Assembly (NCBI GenBank): GCA_964574335.1
Contig: CAZNNH010000015.1
Coordinates: 1 to 64,000 of the forward strand
Direction: 5' to 3'
Length of the DNA stretch: 64,000 bases
Source: CAZNNH01 sp964574335
GTDB taxonomy: Bacteria; Acidobacteriota; Vicinamibacteria; Fen-336
Shown piece after piece: positions 42,332-54,782 of the stretch. A model generated the notes under the pieces. That model had not been told where the DNA came from. It did no database searches and was given only the letters and a program-made list of their open reading frames with translations. Position numbers and translations under genes: made by a program. Numbering within the stretch: position 1 is the stretch's first letter; each line of letters opens with the position of its first letter.

Positions 42332-43801
42332 TCACTGAACCGACTTGCGCAGGTTGGAGGGCGGGATGCGCAGCTCCTCGCGGTACTTGGCCACGGTGCG
42401 ACGGGCCAACGGCAGCCCCTCCCGGCCCAGGGTCTCGGCGATCCGGGAGTCCGAGAGCGGAGAGGCGGCGTCCTCGTTCTCGATCATCTTCCTGATCCGG
42501 TCCTTGATGGTGACCGAGCTGATCGCCTCGCCCATGGTGGAGGTGATGCCGCTGTGGAAGAAGAAGCGCAGCTCGAACACGCCGCGCGGCGTGTGCATGT
42601 ACTTGTTGGCCACCACCCGCGACACCGTCGACTCGTGCATCCCGATGTCGTTGGCGACGTCCCGCAGCACCAGCGGACGCAGGTGGGTGATGCCGTGGTC
42701 GAGGAAGCCGCGCTGGTGCCGCACGATCGACTCCGAGACCTTGTAGATGGTCCGCTGCCGCTGGTCCACGCTCTTGAGCAGCCACAAGGCGCTGCGCAGC
42801 TTCTCCTTGACGTAGTTGCGGGTCTCCTCGGAGCGGTTCTCCTTGTCCTCCAGCATGCGGCGATAGGTGGGGCTGATACGCAGCCGGGGCAGGCCGTCGT
42901 CGTTGAGCACGATCTTGTAGTGCTCGCCTTCCTTGATCACGTGGACGTCCGGGGTGATGTAGGTGGACCGCTCCGGGCTGTAGCGGGATCCGGGCCGCGG
43001 GTCCAGGCGCTGGATCACCTCCAGGTGATGGGCCACCTCCTCTGGGGTGAGGCCCATCTGGCGGGCGATCTCGGCGTACTGGTGGCTCTGGAGCTGCTTC
43101 ATGAAGTCCCGCACCATCACGTCGGTGCCCGACCCCTCCAGACCCAGAGCACGAAGCTGCAGACGCAACGACTCACGCAGGTCCCGCGCCGCCACCCCCG
43201 CCGGGTCGAGGGCCTGCACCACTGCAAGCGCCTTCTCTACCTCCTCCATCGGGTAGGGGCCCAGGTTGGCGATCTCCTCGAGCGAGGCGTGCAGCATGCC
43301 GTCGGCGTCCAGGTTCTGGATGATGGCCTCGCAGATCTCCCGCAGCAGCTCGTCGGATATCGACATGTGGAGCTGCCACAGCAAATGGTCGTAGAGATCG
43401 GGGGCCTCGGTCAGGGTGTTCTCGATCGGGGGCAGCTCCGGGATCTCGCTCGGGTGGGTGCGCCGGTGGCGTTCCTCCTCCAGGTAGTCCTCGAAGAACT
43501 TCTCCACGTCGAGGTCGGCGAGGGGGTCGTCGCCCTCGGCCTGCTCCTTGGCCTCCTGCTGGGCCAATTCCTCGCCGGTCAGCGTCTCCTGGACCGGCGT
43601 CTCCTCGAGCAGCGGGTTCTCGGTGACCTCCTGCTCCAGCACCTCGGCCAGCTCGAGGATGGTGAGCGGCAGCAGCTTGATCGCCTGCTGGAGCGACGGC
43701 GTGAGGACCAGCCGCTGCGACAGACGAGCCGAAAGACCCAGCTTCTGCTGGAGCGGCAAGCTAGCCCCGCCGCCGGGGTCGGAACTGCCCCCCAGCGCCA
43801 T
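42332..43801 (-). CDS. rpoN: RNA polymerase sigma-54 factor
   Basis: 489 residues. Region I is Gln/Leu-rich (LSQRLVLTPSLQQAIKLLPL), followed by an acidic region II (about 55-110), the core-binding domain, a helix-turn-helix and the RpoN box ARRTVAKYREEL near the C-terminus. It directs transcription from -24/-12 promoters with AAA+ activators. No sigma-54 activator and no convincing -24/-12 promoter was seen in the window. Confidence 0.96.
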   Translation of the reverse strand: MALGGSSDPGGGASLPLQQKLGLSARLSQRLVLTPSLQQAIKLLPLTILELAEVLEQEVTENPLLEETPVQETLTGEELAQQEAKEQAEGDDPLADLDVEKFFEDYLEEERHRRTHPSEIPELPPIENTLTEAPDLYDHLLWQLHMSISDELLREICEAIIQNLDADGMLHASLEEIANLGPYPMEEVEKALAVVQALDPAGVAARDLRESLRLQLRALGLEGSGTDVMVRDFMKQLQSHQYAEIARQMGLTPEEVAHHLEVIQRLDPRPGSRYSPERSTYITPDVHVIKEGEHYKIVLNDDGLPRLRISPTYRRMLEDKENRSEETRNYVKEKLRSALWLLKSVDQRQRTIYKVSESIVRHQRGFLDHGITHLRPLVLRDVANDIGMHESTVSRVVANKYMHTPRGVFELRFFFHSGITSTMGEAISSVTIKDRIRKMIENEDAASPLSDSRIAETLGREGLPLARRTVAKYREELRIPPSNLRKSVQ

Positions 43802-43854
43802 CCCACGACGGAAGCGCCCGATCGTCCATGCTCATTCGCTGGTGTCTTACGACC

Positions 43855-44589
43855 TCACTCGTCGCCGTCCAGCCGGAAGGTCTCGCCGAGGTACACCCGG
43901 CGGACCTCCTCGTCGGAGGCCAGGGCGCTCGGCGTTCCCGACCGGAACACCACGCCCTCCCTGAGAATATAGGCCCGGTCGGTGATTTTCAAGGTCTCGC
44001 GGACGTTGTGGTCGGTGATCAGCACACCGATACCGCGTCCCCTGAGCTGGGCGATGATCGACTGGATATCGAGCACGGCCAGCGGATCGATGCCGGCAAA
44101 GGGCTCGTCCAGCAGGATGAAGGCCGGCGAGGTAGCCAGGGCTCGGCAGATCTCGAGCCGCCGCCGCTCACCGCCCGACAGGGTGTAGGCCGGCTGCCGC
44201 GCCATCCCCAGGATCCCGAGCTCCTCGAGCAGGGAGCGCGCCTTGAGACGCCGCTCGGCAACCGGCATGCCGAGGGTCTCCAGGATCGCCAGGACGTTCT
44301 GCTCGGCGGTCAGCTTCCGAAAGATGCTGGCCTCCTGCGGGAGGTATCCGATCCCGGCCCGGGCCCGCAGGTACATGGGCAGGGCGGTGATGTCCTCCCC
44401 ACCGAGGAACACCTGGCCGGCATCGGGGCGCGCCAGTCCCACCACCATGTAGAAGGTGGTGGTCTTGCCGGCGCCGTTGGGCCCCAGGAGCCCCACCACC
44501 TCACCTTCGCGGATGTCGAGGTCCACCGCGTCGACCACCACCCGTCGCCCGTACGACTTGGTCAGCGCCCGCGCCTCGAGGGTCTTCAT
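43855..44589 (-). CDS. lptB: LPS export ABC ATPase LptB
   Basis: 244 residues from the ATG at 44589 (GGAGATGA upstream). Walker A LLGPNGAGKTTTFYM, signature LSGGERRRLEICRAL, Walker B FILLDEPFAGIDPLA, H-loop LITDHNVRETL. Together with LptF/LptG it extracts lipopolysaccharide from the inner membrane. lptA and lptC, often just upstream, are not present here; the preceding gene is accA. Confidence 0.95.
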   Translation of the reverse strand: MKTLEARALTKSYGRRVVVDAVDLDIREGEVVGLLGPNGAGKTTTFYMVVGLARPDAGQVFLGGEDITALPMYLRARAGIGYLPQEASIFRKLTAEQNVLAILETLGMPVAERRLKARSLLEELGILGMARQPAYTLSGGERRRLEICRALATSPAFILLDEPFAGIDPLAVLDIQSIIAQLRGRGIGVLITDHNVRETLKITDRAYILREGVVFRSGTPSALASDEEVRRVYLGETFRLDGDE

Positions 44590-44724
44590 CGGATCATCTC
44601 CGGTCGGCGAGGGACCCGAGCGGTGGCGGTCGGCGGCGAATGGCCCAACAGGCACGGACCTCCTGGCGGCATCACGGGACTATCTTATGCGGTGGAGGCC
44701 GAAGCCGCCGAGGGAGACCCGGCC

Positions 44725-45687
44725 TCAGGCCTGCTCGGTGAGCTCGTGCCCGAGCCGTCCCATCCGGCGGAACTTCTGGTAGCGCCCTTCCAGAAGCGCT
44801 TCGGGGCTCTGCCCCACGAGCTCGTCGAGCTGACGCTCGACGATCCCGGCCAGGGTCGGATAGAGGGCATCGGGATTGGCGTGGGCGCCTCCGGGAGGCT
44901 CGGGAACGATCTCGTCCACCAGTCCCAGCTCACGCAGGTCACGAGCCGTGATCTTCATGGCGGTGGCCGCCTCGGCGGCGCGCCCCGCGTCTCGCCAGAG
45001 GATCGAGGCACAGCCTTCCGGGGAGATCACCGAGTAGATGGCGTGCTCCAGCATGTTGACCCGATCGCCCACCGCCACCGCCAGCGCCCCACCGCTGCCT
45101 CCCTCGCCGGTCACGGTGACCACGATCGGGCTCTCGATGCGGGCCATCTCGCGCAGGTTCCGGGCGATCGCCTCGGCTTGGCCTCGCTCCTCCGCATCCA
45201 GACCGGGGTAGGCGCCCGGGGTATCCACGAAGACCAGGATCGGTCGCCGGAACTTGCCGGCCAGCTCCATCACCCGCAGCGCCTTGCGGTACCCCTCCGG
45301 CTTGGGCATGCCGAAGTTGCGGTGGATCTTCTGCTTGGTGTCCCGCCCCTTCTCGTGGCCAATGACGGCCACCGCACGTCCACCGAACCGGGCCAGCCCA
45401 CACAGGATCGCCGGGTCGTCGCCGAAGCCACGGTCCCCATGGACCTCGGTCCAATCGGTCAGTAGCGCAGCCATGTAGTCGACGGTGTGGGGGCGGGCAG
45501 GATGTCGCGCCACCTGCGTCTTCTGCCAGGGCGTCAGGCCGTCGAAGACCTGGCGGCGCTTCTCGTCCAGCTCCAGGCGCAGCTCTCCCGCCAAGCGCTC
45601 CTTGTCGGGGTCCCCGGGGAACGCGGCCAGCTCCTCGATGCGCCGCTGAAGCGCGAGGAGCGGGGCCTCGAAATCGGCTTCGCCCAT
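44725..45687 (-). CDS. accA: Acetyl-CoA carboxylase carboxyltransferase subunit alpha
   Basis: 320 residues. The conserved blocks DWTEVHGDRGFGDDPAI, GRDTKQKIHRNFGMPKPEGY, VDTPGAYPGLDAEERGQ and VTGEGGSGGALA with ISPEGCASILWRD are all present. It supplies malonyl-CoA for fatty acid synthesis with AccD. The ATG directly abuts the dnaE stop (45688), so the genes are transcribed together. Confidence 0.97.
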   Translation of the reverse strand: MGEADFEAPLLALQRRIEELAAFPGDPDKERLAGELRLELDEKRRQVFDGLTPWQKTQVARHPARPHTVDYMAALLTDWTEVHGDRGFGDDPAILCGLARFGGRAVAVIGHEKGRDTKQKIHRNFGMPKPEGYRKALRVMELAGKFRRPILVFVDTPGAYPGLDAEERGQAEAIARNLREMARIESPIVVTVTGEGGSGGALAVAVGDRVNMLEHAIYSVISPEGCASILWRDAGRAAEAATAMKITARDLRELGLVDEIVPEPPGGAHANPDALYPTLAGIVERQLDELVGQSPEALLEGRYQKFRRMGRLGHELTEQA

Positions 45688-49236
<3,549 letters not shown>

Positions 49237-49255
49237 CGTCTGGGGGTCTACCCGA

Positions 49256-50791
49256 TCACTCCCACTCGATCGTGGAAGGAGGCTTGCTGCTGACGTCGTA
49301 CACCACACGGTTCACGCCGGGGACCTGGTTGACGATCCGGGCCGACATCCGTCCCAACAGGTCGTGGGGCAGCCGGGCCCAGTCCGCCGTCATCGCGTCC
49401 GCGGACTCCACCGCCCGGATCGCCACCGTGTACTGGTAGGTCCGGTCGTCGCCCATCACGCCCACCGACCGCACCGGGAGCAGGACCGCGAAGGACTGCC
49501 AGAGCGACCGGTAGAGACCGGCCCGCTTGACCTCCTCGACCACGATGGCGTCCGCCTCGCGCAGCAGGTCGAGCCGCCGCCGGTCCAGCGGGCCCAGGCA
49601 GCGCACGGCCAGACCCGGTCCGGGGAACGGCTGGCGGTGGATCAGCTCCTCGTCCAGCCCCAGCTCGAGGCCGACCTTCCGCACCTCGTCCTTGAACAGC
49701 TCCCGGAGCGGCTCGACCAGCTTGAGCTTCATCGAGCGCGGCAGGCCTCCCACGTTGTGATGGCTCTTGATCACGGCCGACGGCCCACGCACCGACGTCG
49801 ACTCGATCACGTCGGGATACAGCGTCCCCTGGGCCAGGAACTGGGCCCGGCCCACCCGTCGCGCCGCCTGCTGGAAGACGGCGATGAACTCGCGGCCGAT
49901 GACCTTGCGCTTGCGCTCCGGGTCGGTGACCCCTCGGAGCTTGGCCAGGAAGCGCCGGGAGGCGTCGGCGAAGACGACCTTGAGGGCCAGCCGCTCCTGG
50001 AGCCGCCGCCGGACCTGGAGCGCCTCGTCCTTGCGGAGCAGGCCGTTGTCGACGAAGACCGAGGTCAGCCGGTCCCCCACCGCCCGGTGGACCAGCACCG
50101 CCGTGACCGACGAGTCCACCCCGCCGGACAACGCGCAGATCACCCGCCCGTCGCCGACCTGGGCACGGATCCTGTCGACCGCCTCCTCGATGAAGGAGGC
50201 CGCGTTCCAGTCGCGGCGACAGCCGCAGATCTCCACGAAGTTGGTGAGCAGCCGCATCCCCTCGTCGGTGTGGCGGACCTCGGGGTGGAACTGGATGCCG
50301 AAGAGGCGGCGCCTGCGATCCTCGATGGCGGCGGCCTTGGTGCTCGAGGTGCTGCCCGTCACCGAGAATCCGGGTGGGGCCTTCAGGATCGAGTCGCCGT
50401 GGCTCATCCAGACCCGGGTCGGGGACCCGAGGCCCCGCAGCAGCCTGGAGCGCGACCGGGGCTGGAGCTCGGCGTGGCCGTACTCCCGGCCGGTGCCGCC
50501 CCGGACCTCTCCCCCCAGGAGCTGCCCCATGAGGTGCATCCCGTAGCAGATCCCGAGCACCGGGACGCCCAGCTCGAAGACGCCGGCATCGACACGGGGG
50601 GCGCCGCGGCCGTACACGCTGTCGGGCCCGCCCGAGAGCACCACGCCACGAGGCGCCCGGCGGGCCAGGCTTTTCGCCCTGGTGCTCGGGGGAAGGATCT
50701 CCGAGTAGACCGAGAGCTCGCGGAAACGCCTTGCGATCAACTGGGTGTACTGGGAGCCGAAGTCGAGGATCGCCACTGTGTCGCGGGTCAT
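49256..50791 (-). CDS. guaA: GMP synthase (glutamine-hydrolysing)
   Basis: 511 residues. Class I glutaminase domain (about 1-190): nucleophile Cys in VLGICYGMHLM, His/Glu in IQFHPEVRHTDEG. ATP-pyrophosphatase domain with the P-loop ALSGGVDSSVTA (about 220-231) and C-terminal dimerisation domain ending NRVVYDVSSKPPSTIEWE. Makes GMP from XMP. The ATG at 50791 has no ribosome site, and a TATAAT lies only 12 bases upstream, so the mRNA may be nearly leaderless. Confidence 0.97.
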   Translation of the reverse strand: MTRDTVAILDFGSQYTQLIARRFRELSVYSEILPPSTRAKSLARRAPRGVVLSGGPDSVYGRGAPRVDAGVFELGVPVLGICYGMHLMGQLLGGEVRGGTGREYGHAELQPRSRSRLLRGLGSPTRVWMSHGDSILKAPPGFSVTGSTSSTKAAAIEDRRRRLFGIQFHPEVRHTDEGMRLLTNFVEICGCRRDWNAASFIEEAVDRIRAQVGDGRVICALSGGVDSSVTAVLVHRAVGDRLTSVFVDNGLLRKDEALQVRRRLQERLALKVVFADASRRFLAKLRGVTDPERKRKVIGREFIAVFQQAARRVGRAQFLAQGTLYPDVIESTSVRGPSAVIKSHHNVGGLPRSMKLKLVEPLRELFKDEVRKVGLELGLDEELIHRQPFPGPGLAVRCLGPLDRRRLDLLREADAIVVEEVKRAGLYRSLWQSFAVLLPVRSVGVMGDDRTYQYTVAIRAVESADAMTADWARLPHDLLGRMSARIVNQVPGVNRVVYDVSSKPPSTIEWE

Positions 50792-50803
50792 GGCCGAGGG
50801 GCG

Positions 50804-50809
50804 ATTATA
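50804..50809 (-). promoter_or_regulatory. Perfect TATAAT -10 box of guaA
   Basis: TATAAT on the minus strand, 12 bases before the guaA ATG. No good -35 at 17 bases. Predicted transcription start is about five bases before the ATG. Confidence 0.5.
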
Positions 50810-50854
50810 CCCTCCCGGGCCTCCGCACCCCGGCCGACCCCGCCACGGGACGGA

Positions 50855-50863
50855 TGTTATAGT
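50855..50863 (+). promoter_or_regulatory. Extended -10 of the BamB-like gene
   Basis: TGTTATAGT, that is TGn followed by TATAGT (50858-50863). It ends 10 bases before the TTG start, again implying a very short leader. It is divergent from the guaA promoter. Confidence 0.45.
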
Positions 50864-50873
50864 TCCTGGCACC

Positions 50874-52052
50874 TTGAGGTCCCTCCTCTGCGCCGGCCTG
50901 GCCATCATGCTCGCGGGCTGCCTGGGGCGTGCTCCCATCGCCGAGCCGCCGAAGGTCTTCCCCCTGTCCACGGCCTGGCTGGCGCCCCTCGAGCAGGCCC
51001 CCCTCGAGCCGGTCGTGACCGACGGCGAACGGGTCTTCGTGGCCACCCGCGACACCTCCGTTCAGGCCTTCGTCCCGGAGACCGGCTCCTTGCTCTGGAG
51101 GCGGCACCACCCTGTGGGCTGGCTGACGGCGGCGGCGGGCCTGCTGGTGGTCCGCGAGGCGGATGGCGCGGTGTCCCGGCTGGATCCGGCCACCGGCCAG
51201 ACCCGATGGCGGGTCGAGTCGGGGGTCGACGGGAGCCTGCCCGCCGTGCTGGACGGCGACCGGCTCCTGGTCGCGGGCGCCGGCATCGCCGCCCTCGACG
51301 CCGAGACCGGCCGCGCGCTTTGGGGGGACACCCAGGCCCGGCGGCTGACCACCGCCCCGGTCGCCGCCGACGGGTTCGTGCTGACCACCGAGTCCGAGGG
51401 CCTGCTCCGATGCCGCGACCGGGAGACCGGACGGCCCCTGTGGGAGATCTCGACCGGCTCCGACCTTCGTGCCCCCCCGGTCGTCGACAGCCGCGGCCGG
51501 ATCCTGCTCGGGACCACGGCGCGGAGCTTCGTCTCGCTCGACCTGCGCCGCCAGGGTCATTCCCGCTGGCGCTGGAAGGTGGGTACGGACGTGGCCTTTG
51601 CCGCCGCCGTGTTCAAGGGACGGGTCCTCTTCGCCTCCTTCGAGAACGTCCTGTATGCCCTCAGCATCCGCAACGGCAACCTGGCCTGGCGGGCGCCGCT
51701 CCCCTCCCGCCCGCTGGCGGCCCCGCTGGTGGTGGAGCCGCTGGTGCTGATCCCCTGCCAGGAGCGGGAGATCCTCGGCTTCCAGCTCGAGACCGGCCGG
51801 CGCATGGGAGGGGCAGCGACGCCGAGCGAGATGCGCACCGCGCCCCTGGTCCTCTCCCAGCGGATCTTCGTGGGCCTCCGCAACCCGTGGTCGCTGGCCG
51901 GCCTGTCGTTCGCCAGCCTGAAGGCGAAGGCCGACGACGAAGATGAAGCAGAGGAGCCCGCGGCGAATCGGGGCGGTCGAGTCCGCGGCCCCGCAAGCGC
52001 CGAGCCCGGTGACCGGCAAGACGAGCAGGACCAGGAGGACGACGAACCTTGA
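50874..52052 (+). CDS. BamB-like PQQ-propeller lipoprotein
   Basis: 392 residues from a TTG at 50874, which gives a lipoprotein signal with lipobox LAGC (Cys at about 15). Beta-propeller blades of PQQ type follow (PETGSLLWRR, PATGQTRWRV, AETGRALWGD, RETGRPLWEI, IRNGNLAWRA), covering about 40-355. The tail is acidic (KADDEDEAEEP, QDEQDQEDDE). It resembles BamB, the outer-membrane assembly scaffold, but is not close enough to name it; a PQQ enzyme is unlikely for a lipoprotein without a catalytic motif. Confidence 0.75.
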   Translation: MRSLLCAGLAIMLAGCLGRAPIAEPPKVFPLSTAWLAPLEQAPLEPVVTDGERVFVATRDTSVQAFVPETGSLLWRRHHPVGWLTAAAGLLVVREADGAVSRLDPATGQTRWRVESGVDGSLPAVLDGDRLLVAGAGIAALDAETGRALWGDTQARRLTTAPVAADGFVLTTESEGLLRCRDRETGRPLWEISTGSDLRAPPVVDSRGRILLGTTARSFVSLDLRRQGHSRWRWKVGTDVAFAAAVFKGRVLFASFENVLYALSIRNGNLAWRAPLPSRPLAAPLVVEPLVLIPCQEREILGFQLETGRRMGGAATPSEMRTAPLVLSQRIFVGLRNPWSLAGLSFASLKAKADDEDEAEEPAANRGGRVRGPASAEPGDRQDEQDQEDDEP

Positions 52053-52077
52053 GCGGGACGGGAAGCGGCGCTATCCT
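52049..52077 (+). promoter_or_regulatory. Sigma-70 promoter for the cta cluster
   Basis: TTGAGC (52049-52054, overlapping the stop of the previous gene), 17 bases, TATCCT (52072-52077). The start codon is at 52132. Confidence 0.5.
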
Positions 52078-52078
52078 T

Positions 52079-52143
52079 GCCGGGATGCCCCCGGCACCAG
52101 AACTTCCCGGCGGTCCTGCGGATCTCCGGGAATGAGCTCCCGG
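52079..52143 (+). promoter_or_regulatory. Structured leader with the start codon in a hairpin loop
   Basis: GCCGGG/CCCGGC (52079-52084 with 52090-52095) forms a hairpin near the expected 5' end. A second perfect hairpin CCGGGA/TCCCGG (52126-52131 with 52138-52143) has the six-base loop ATGAGC, whose first three bases are the start codon at 52132. No clear ribosome site is visible. Confidence 0.4.
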
Positions 52144-52917
52144 TCGCGCGCCGGGCTTGGGTGCGCCGCCGTGGCGGCCCTGCTCGGCTGCTCGTCGCCC
52201 GAGCCCGGCCCCGCCCCGATGTCGTCACCGGCCGCCACCGCGCCTGCCCCGCCCGGCCCTACGGGAACCGCATCCATCGTGGGTCGGGTCCGCTTCGAAG
52301 GGACGGTCCCTCCGCCGGAGCGGATCGACATGGCTTCCGACCCAAGCTGCCGGGCGGCTCACCCTGACGGATACCAACGCCAGCGGGTGAAGGTGGCGGA
52401 CGGAGGCCTGGCGGAGGTCCTGGTGTACGTCTCCGGCGGCATCGAGGGGCACTATCCCCCACCCACCGAGCCGGTGGTCCTGGCCCAGCAGGCGTGCACC
52501 TACTCGCCCCACGTGGTCGCGCTCCAGGTGGGCCAAGGGCTCCGCATCGAAAACCTCGACGAGACGCTCCACAACATCCACCCGCGCCCCAACGTCAACC
52601 GGGAGTTCAACGTCGGCCAGCCACGGCGTGGCATGAGCTCGGTTCGGGTCTTCGAGCGCCCCGAGCTGATGATCCCGGTCCGCTGCGACGTGCACCCGTG
52701 GATGAGCGCGTCCCTCTCCGTCCTGCCCCACCCGTTCTTTGCCGTCACCAGCCGGGACGGCAGCTTCCGGATCCAGGGCCTGCCCGCCGGCAGCTTCGAG
52801 GTCGAGGCCCGCCACGAGACGCTCGGCCCGGCGCTGGCGCGGATCACGCTTCGGGACGGCGAGACCGGCCGTCTCGAGCTCACGCTGAGGAGCCCCGACC
52901 ATGCCCAGCACCGCTGA
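52132..52917 (+). CDS. Cupredoxin-like lipoprotein of the heme A cluster
   Basis: 261 residues. Lipobox LLGC (Cys at about 20), a Pro/Ala linker, then a cupredoxin-like domain (about 48-205). Possible type-1 copper ligands are His in ETLHNIHPRP, Cys and His in VRCDVHPWM, and the Met of the same segment, in the plastocyanin order. A C-terminal beta-sandwich (about 207-255, RDGSFRIQGLPAGSFEVEA) resembles carboxypeptidase regulatory domains. It overlaps ctaA by 17 bases, so a role in copper or electron delivery to the cytochrome oxidase is inferred. No other gene family fits better. Confidence 0.75.
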   Translation: MSSRSRAGLGCAAVAALLGCSSPEPGPAPMSSPAATAPAPPGPTGTASIVGRVRFEGTVPPPERIDMASDPSCRAAHPDGYQRQRVKVADGGLAEVLVYVSGGIEGHYPPPTEPVVLAQQACTYSPHVVALQVGQGLRIENLDETLHNIHPRPNVNREFNVGQPRRGMSSVRVFERPELMIPVRCDVHPWMSASLSVLPHPFFAVTSRDGSFRIQGLPAGSFEVEARHETLGPALARITLRDGETGRLELTLRSPDHAQHR

Positions 52918-53863
52918 GAGCCGTGCTCCGTCCCTCGGGCGTCATCGTCTCGCGGTGCTGACGCTCTTCTCGACCCTTGTGCTCATCTTCGTGGGCGGCC
53001 TGGTGACCAGCAAGGGCGCTGGCCTGTCCGTCCCCGACTGGCCGCTCAGCTACGGCATGCTGATGCCGCCCATGGTCGGCAACGTCTTCTACGAGCACGG
53101 GCATCGGATGGTGGCGGCGACGGTGGGATTGATGACCCTCTGCCTCGCCCTGTGGACCTGGCGGGCCGAGTCGCGCCGCCCGGTCCGGTGGCTGGCCTGG
53201 GCCGCGCTGGCCGCGGTCGTCCTCCAGGGGCTGCTGGGAGGCCTCACCGTTCTGTTCCTGCTGCCGACGCCGGTGTCGGTGGCCCACGCCTGCCTGGCCC
53301 AGACCTTCCTCTGCCTGATGGTGGCCCTGACCTATGCCACCTCCCGTGAGTGGCAGACGCAGCGCGAGGAGAGAGTCGACGCGGGTGGCGTTCGCGCCCT
53401 CTCCCTCTTCGCCACCGGCCTCGTGTTCGCCCAGTTGCTGGTGGGGGCCGTGGTCCGGCACACCGGCTCCGGGCTCGCCATCCCGGACTTCCCGCTGGCC
53501 CTGGGCCGGCTGATCCCGCCCTTCGACTCCGTGGGGGTGGCCATCCACTTCCTGCATCGGTTGGTGGCTCTCGGGGTCCTGCTGACCACCGTGCTCCTGG
53601 TGCGCGCCTGCCGCCGCTCTGGCCTCGCCGACCTCACCCGACCGGCCTGGGCGTTGCTTCTGCTGGTGGTGGTCCAGATCGCCCTGGGCGCGGCCACCGT
53701 GCTGACCGCCAAGGGGCCCATCGTCACCACCTTCCACGTGGCGACAGGAGCGGCGATCTTGGCCCTCACCTGGTTCGTCGCGCTGCGCGCCCGGCGCCGG
53801 CTGGAGCCGAGGCCCTCGGCCGGATGGGCGGAGCGGGCCTCGGAGATGGCGCCGGCCGCCTGA
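52901..53863 (+). CDS. ctaA: Heme A synthase (COX15/CtaA)
   Basis: 320 residues, eight membrane helices in two four-helix halves. Conserved heme-ligating histidines are in EHGHRM and VAHACLAQ in the first half and in HFLHRLVAL and TFHVATG in the second. GAVVRHTGSGLAIPDFPLA is the conserved loop. Oxidises heme O to heme A for the terminal oxidase. Confidence 0.93.
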   Translation: MPSTAESRAPSLGRHRLAVLTLFSTLVLIFVGGLVTSKGAGLSVPDWPLSYGMLMPPMVGNVFYEHGHRMVAATVGLMTLCLALWTWRAESRRPVRWLAWAALAAVVLQGLLGGLTVLFLLPTPVSVAHACLAQTFLCLMVALTYATSREWQTQREERVDAGGVRALSLFATGLVFAQLLVGAVVRHTGSGLAIPDFPLALGRLIPPFDSVGVAIHFLHRLVALGVLLTTVLLVRACRRSGLADLTRPAWALLLLVVVQIALGAATVLTAKGPIVTTFHVATGAAILALTWFVALRARRRLEPRPSAGWAERASEMAPAA

Positions 53864-53876
53864 GTCCCGGCGGAGA

Positions 53877-54782
53877 ATGGCGGAGCAGCTCCTGATCGGA
53901 CCACCTCCCACACCCTCGCGGGCCGCGGCTCGGCTCGGCCTCGCCTATCTCGAGCTGACCAAGCCACGCATCACCCTGATGGTGGTGTTCACGTCCTTCG
54001 TCGGCTACGCCATGGCGGCGGGGGGATCGCCGCGCCTGCCGGGCCTGCTGCTGGCGCTTCTGGGCACGGCCCTGATCGCCTCCGGCGCGAGTGCCCTCAA
54101 CATGGTGATGGAGCGGCGTACCGACGCCCTGATGGAGCGCACCCGAAGACGTCCCCTCCCCTCCGGCCGGCTCGGCGTGAGCGAGGCCCTCGCCTTCGGC
54201 GGAACGCTCAGCCTCTCGGGCCTCGCCACCCTGTACTGGGGCGCCAACCGCCTGGCGACGGTCGTGGCGCTCGTCACCTGGGCGAGCTACTTGTTCGCGT
54301 ACACGCCCCTCAAGACCCGGACCTCGTTGGCCACCGTGGTCGGGGCTTTTCCCGGAGCCCTGCCTCCGGTGATCGGCTGGACCGCAGCCACCGGACGGTG
54401 GGCGCCCGGCGCCTTCGTCCTGTTCGCGATCCTCTTCCTCTGGCAGCTCCCCCACTTCCTGGCCATCGCCTGGCTGTTTCGCGAGGACTATGCGCGAGGT
54501 GGTCTACCGACGCTTCCCGCCCACGACCCCTCGGGCCGGATCACCAGCCGACAGACGCTGTTGAACAGCGCGGCGCTCCTACTGGTGAGCCTGCTGCCCG
54601 CCCCCTTCGGCCTTGCCGGCCCCGTCTACTCGGTCGGAGCCATGCTGCTGGGCGCCGCGATGGTCGGCATCTCGGCGGGCTTCGTGGCCTCCCGGGCTCA
54701 CGCCTCGGCAAGGCGTCTGTTTCTCGCCTCGGTTCTCTACCTCCCTGCGCTCTTGGGCCTCTTGCTGGCCAACCGGTCGTGA
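53877..54782 (+). CDS. ctaB: Heme O synthase (protoheme farnesyltransferase, COX10/CtaB)
   Basis: 301 residues with about nine membrane helices. The prenyltransferase motif NMVMERRTDALMERTRRRPL carries the conserved D-x3-(D/E) and Arg residues, and FLWQLPHFLAIAWLFREDY the second conserved block. It adds the farnesyl group to heme B. It follows ctaA by 13 bases, and its stop overlaps the next start as GTGA. Confidence 0.95.
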   Translation: MAEQLLIGPPPTPSRAAARLGLAYLELTKPRITLMVVFTSFVGYAMAAGGSPRLPGLLLALLGTALIASGASALNMVMERRTDALMERTRRRPLPSGRLGVSEALAFGGTLSLSGLATLYWGANRLATVVALVTWASYLFAYTPLKTRTSLATVVGAFPGALPPVIGWTAATGRWAPGAFVLFAILFLWQLPHFLAIAWLFREDYARGGLPTLPAHDPSGRITSRQTLLNSAALLLVSLLPAPFGLAGPVYSVGAMLLGAAMVGISAGFVASRAHASARRLFLASVLYLPALLGLLLANRS

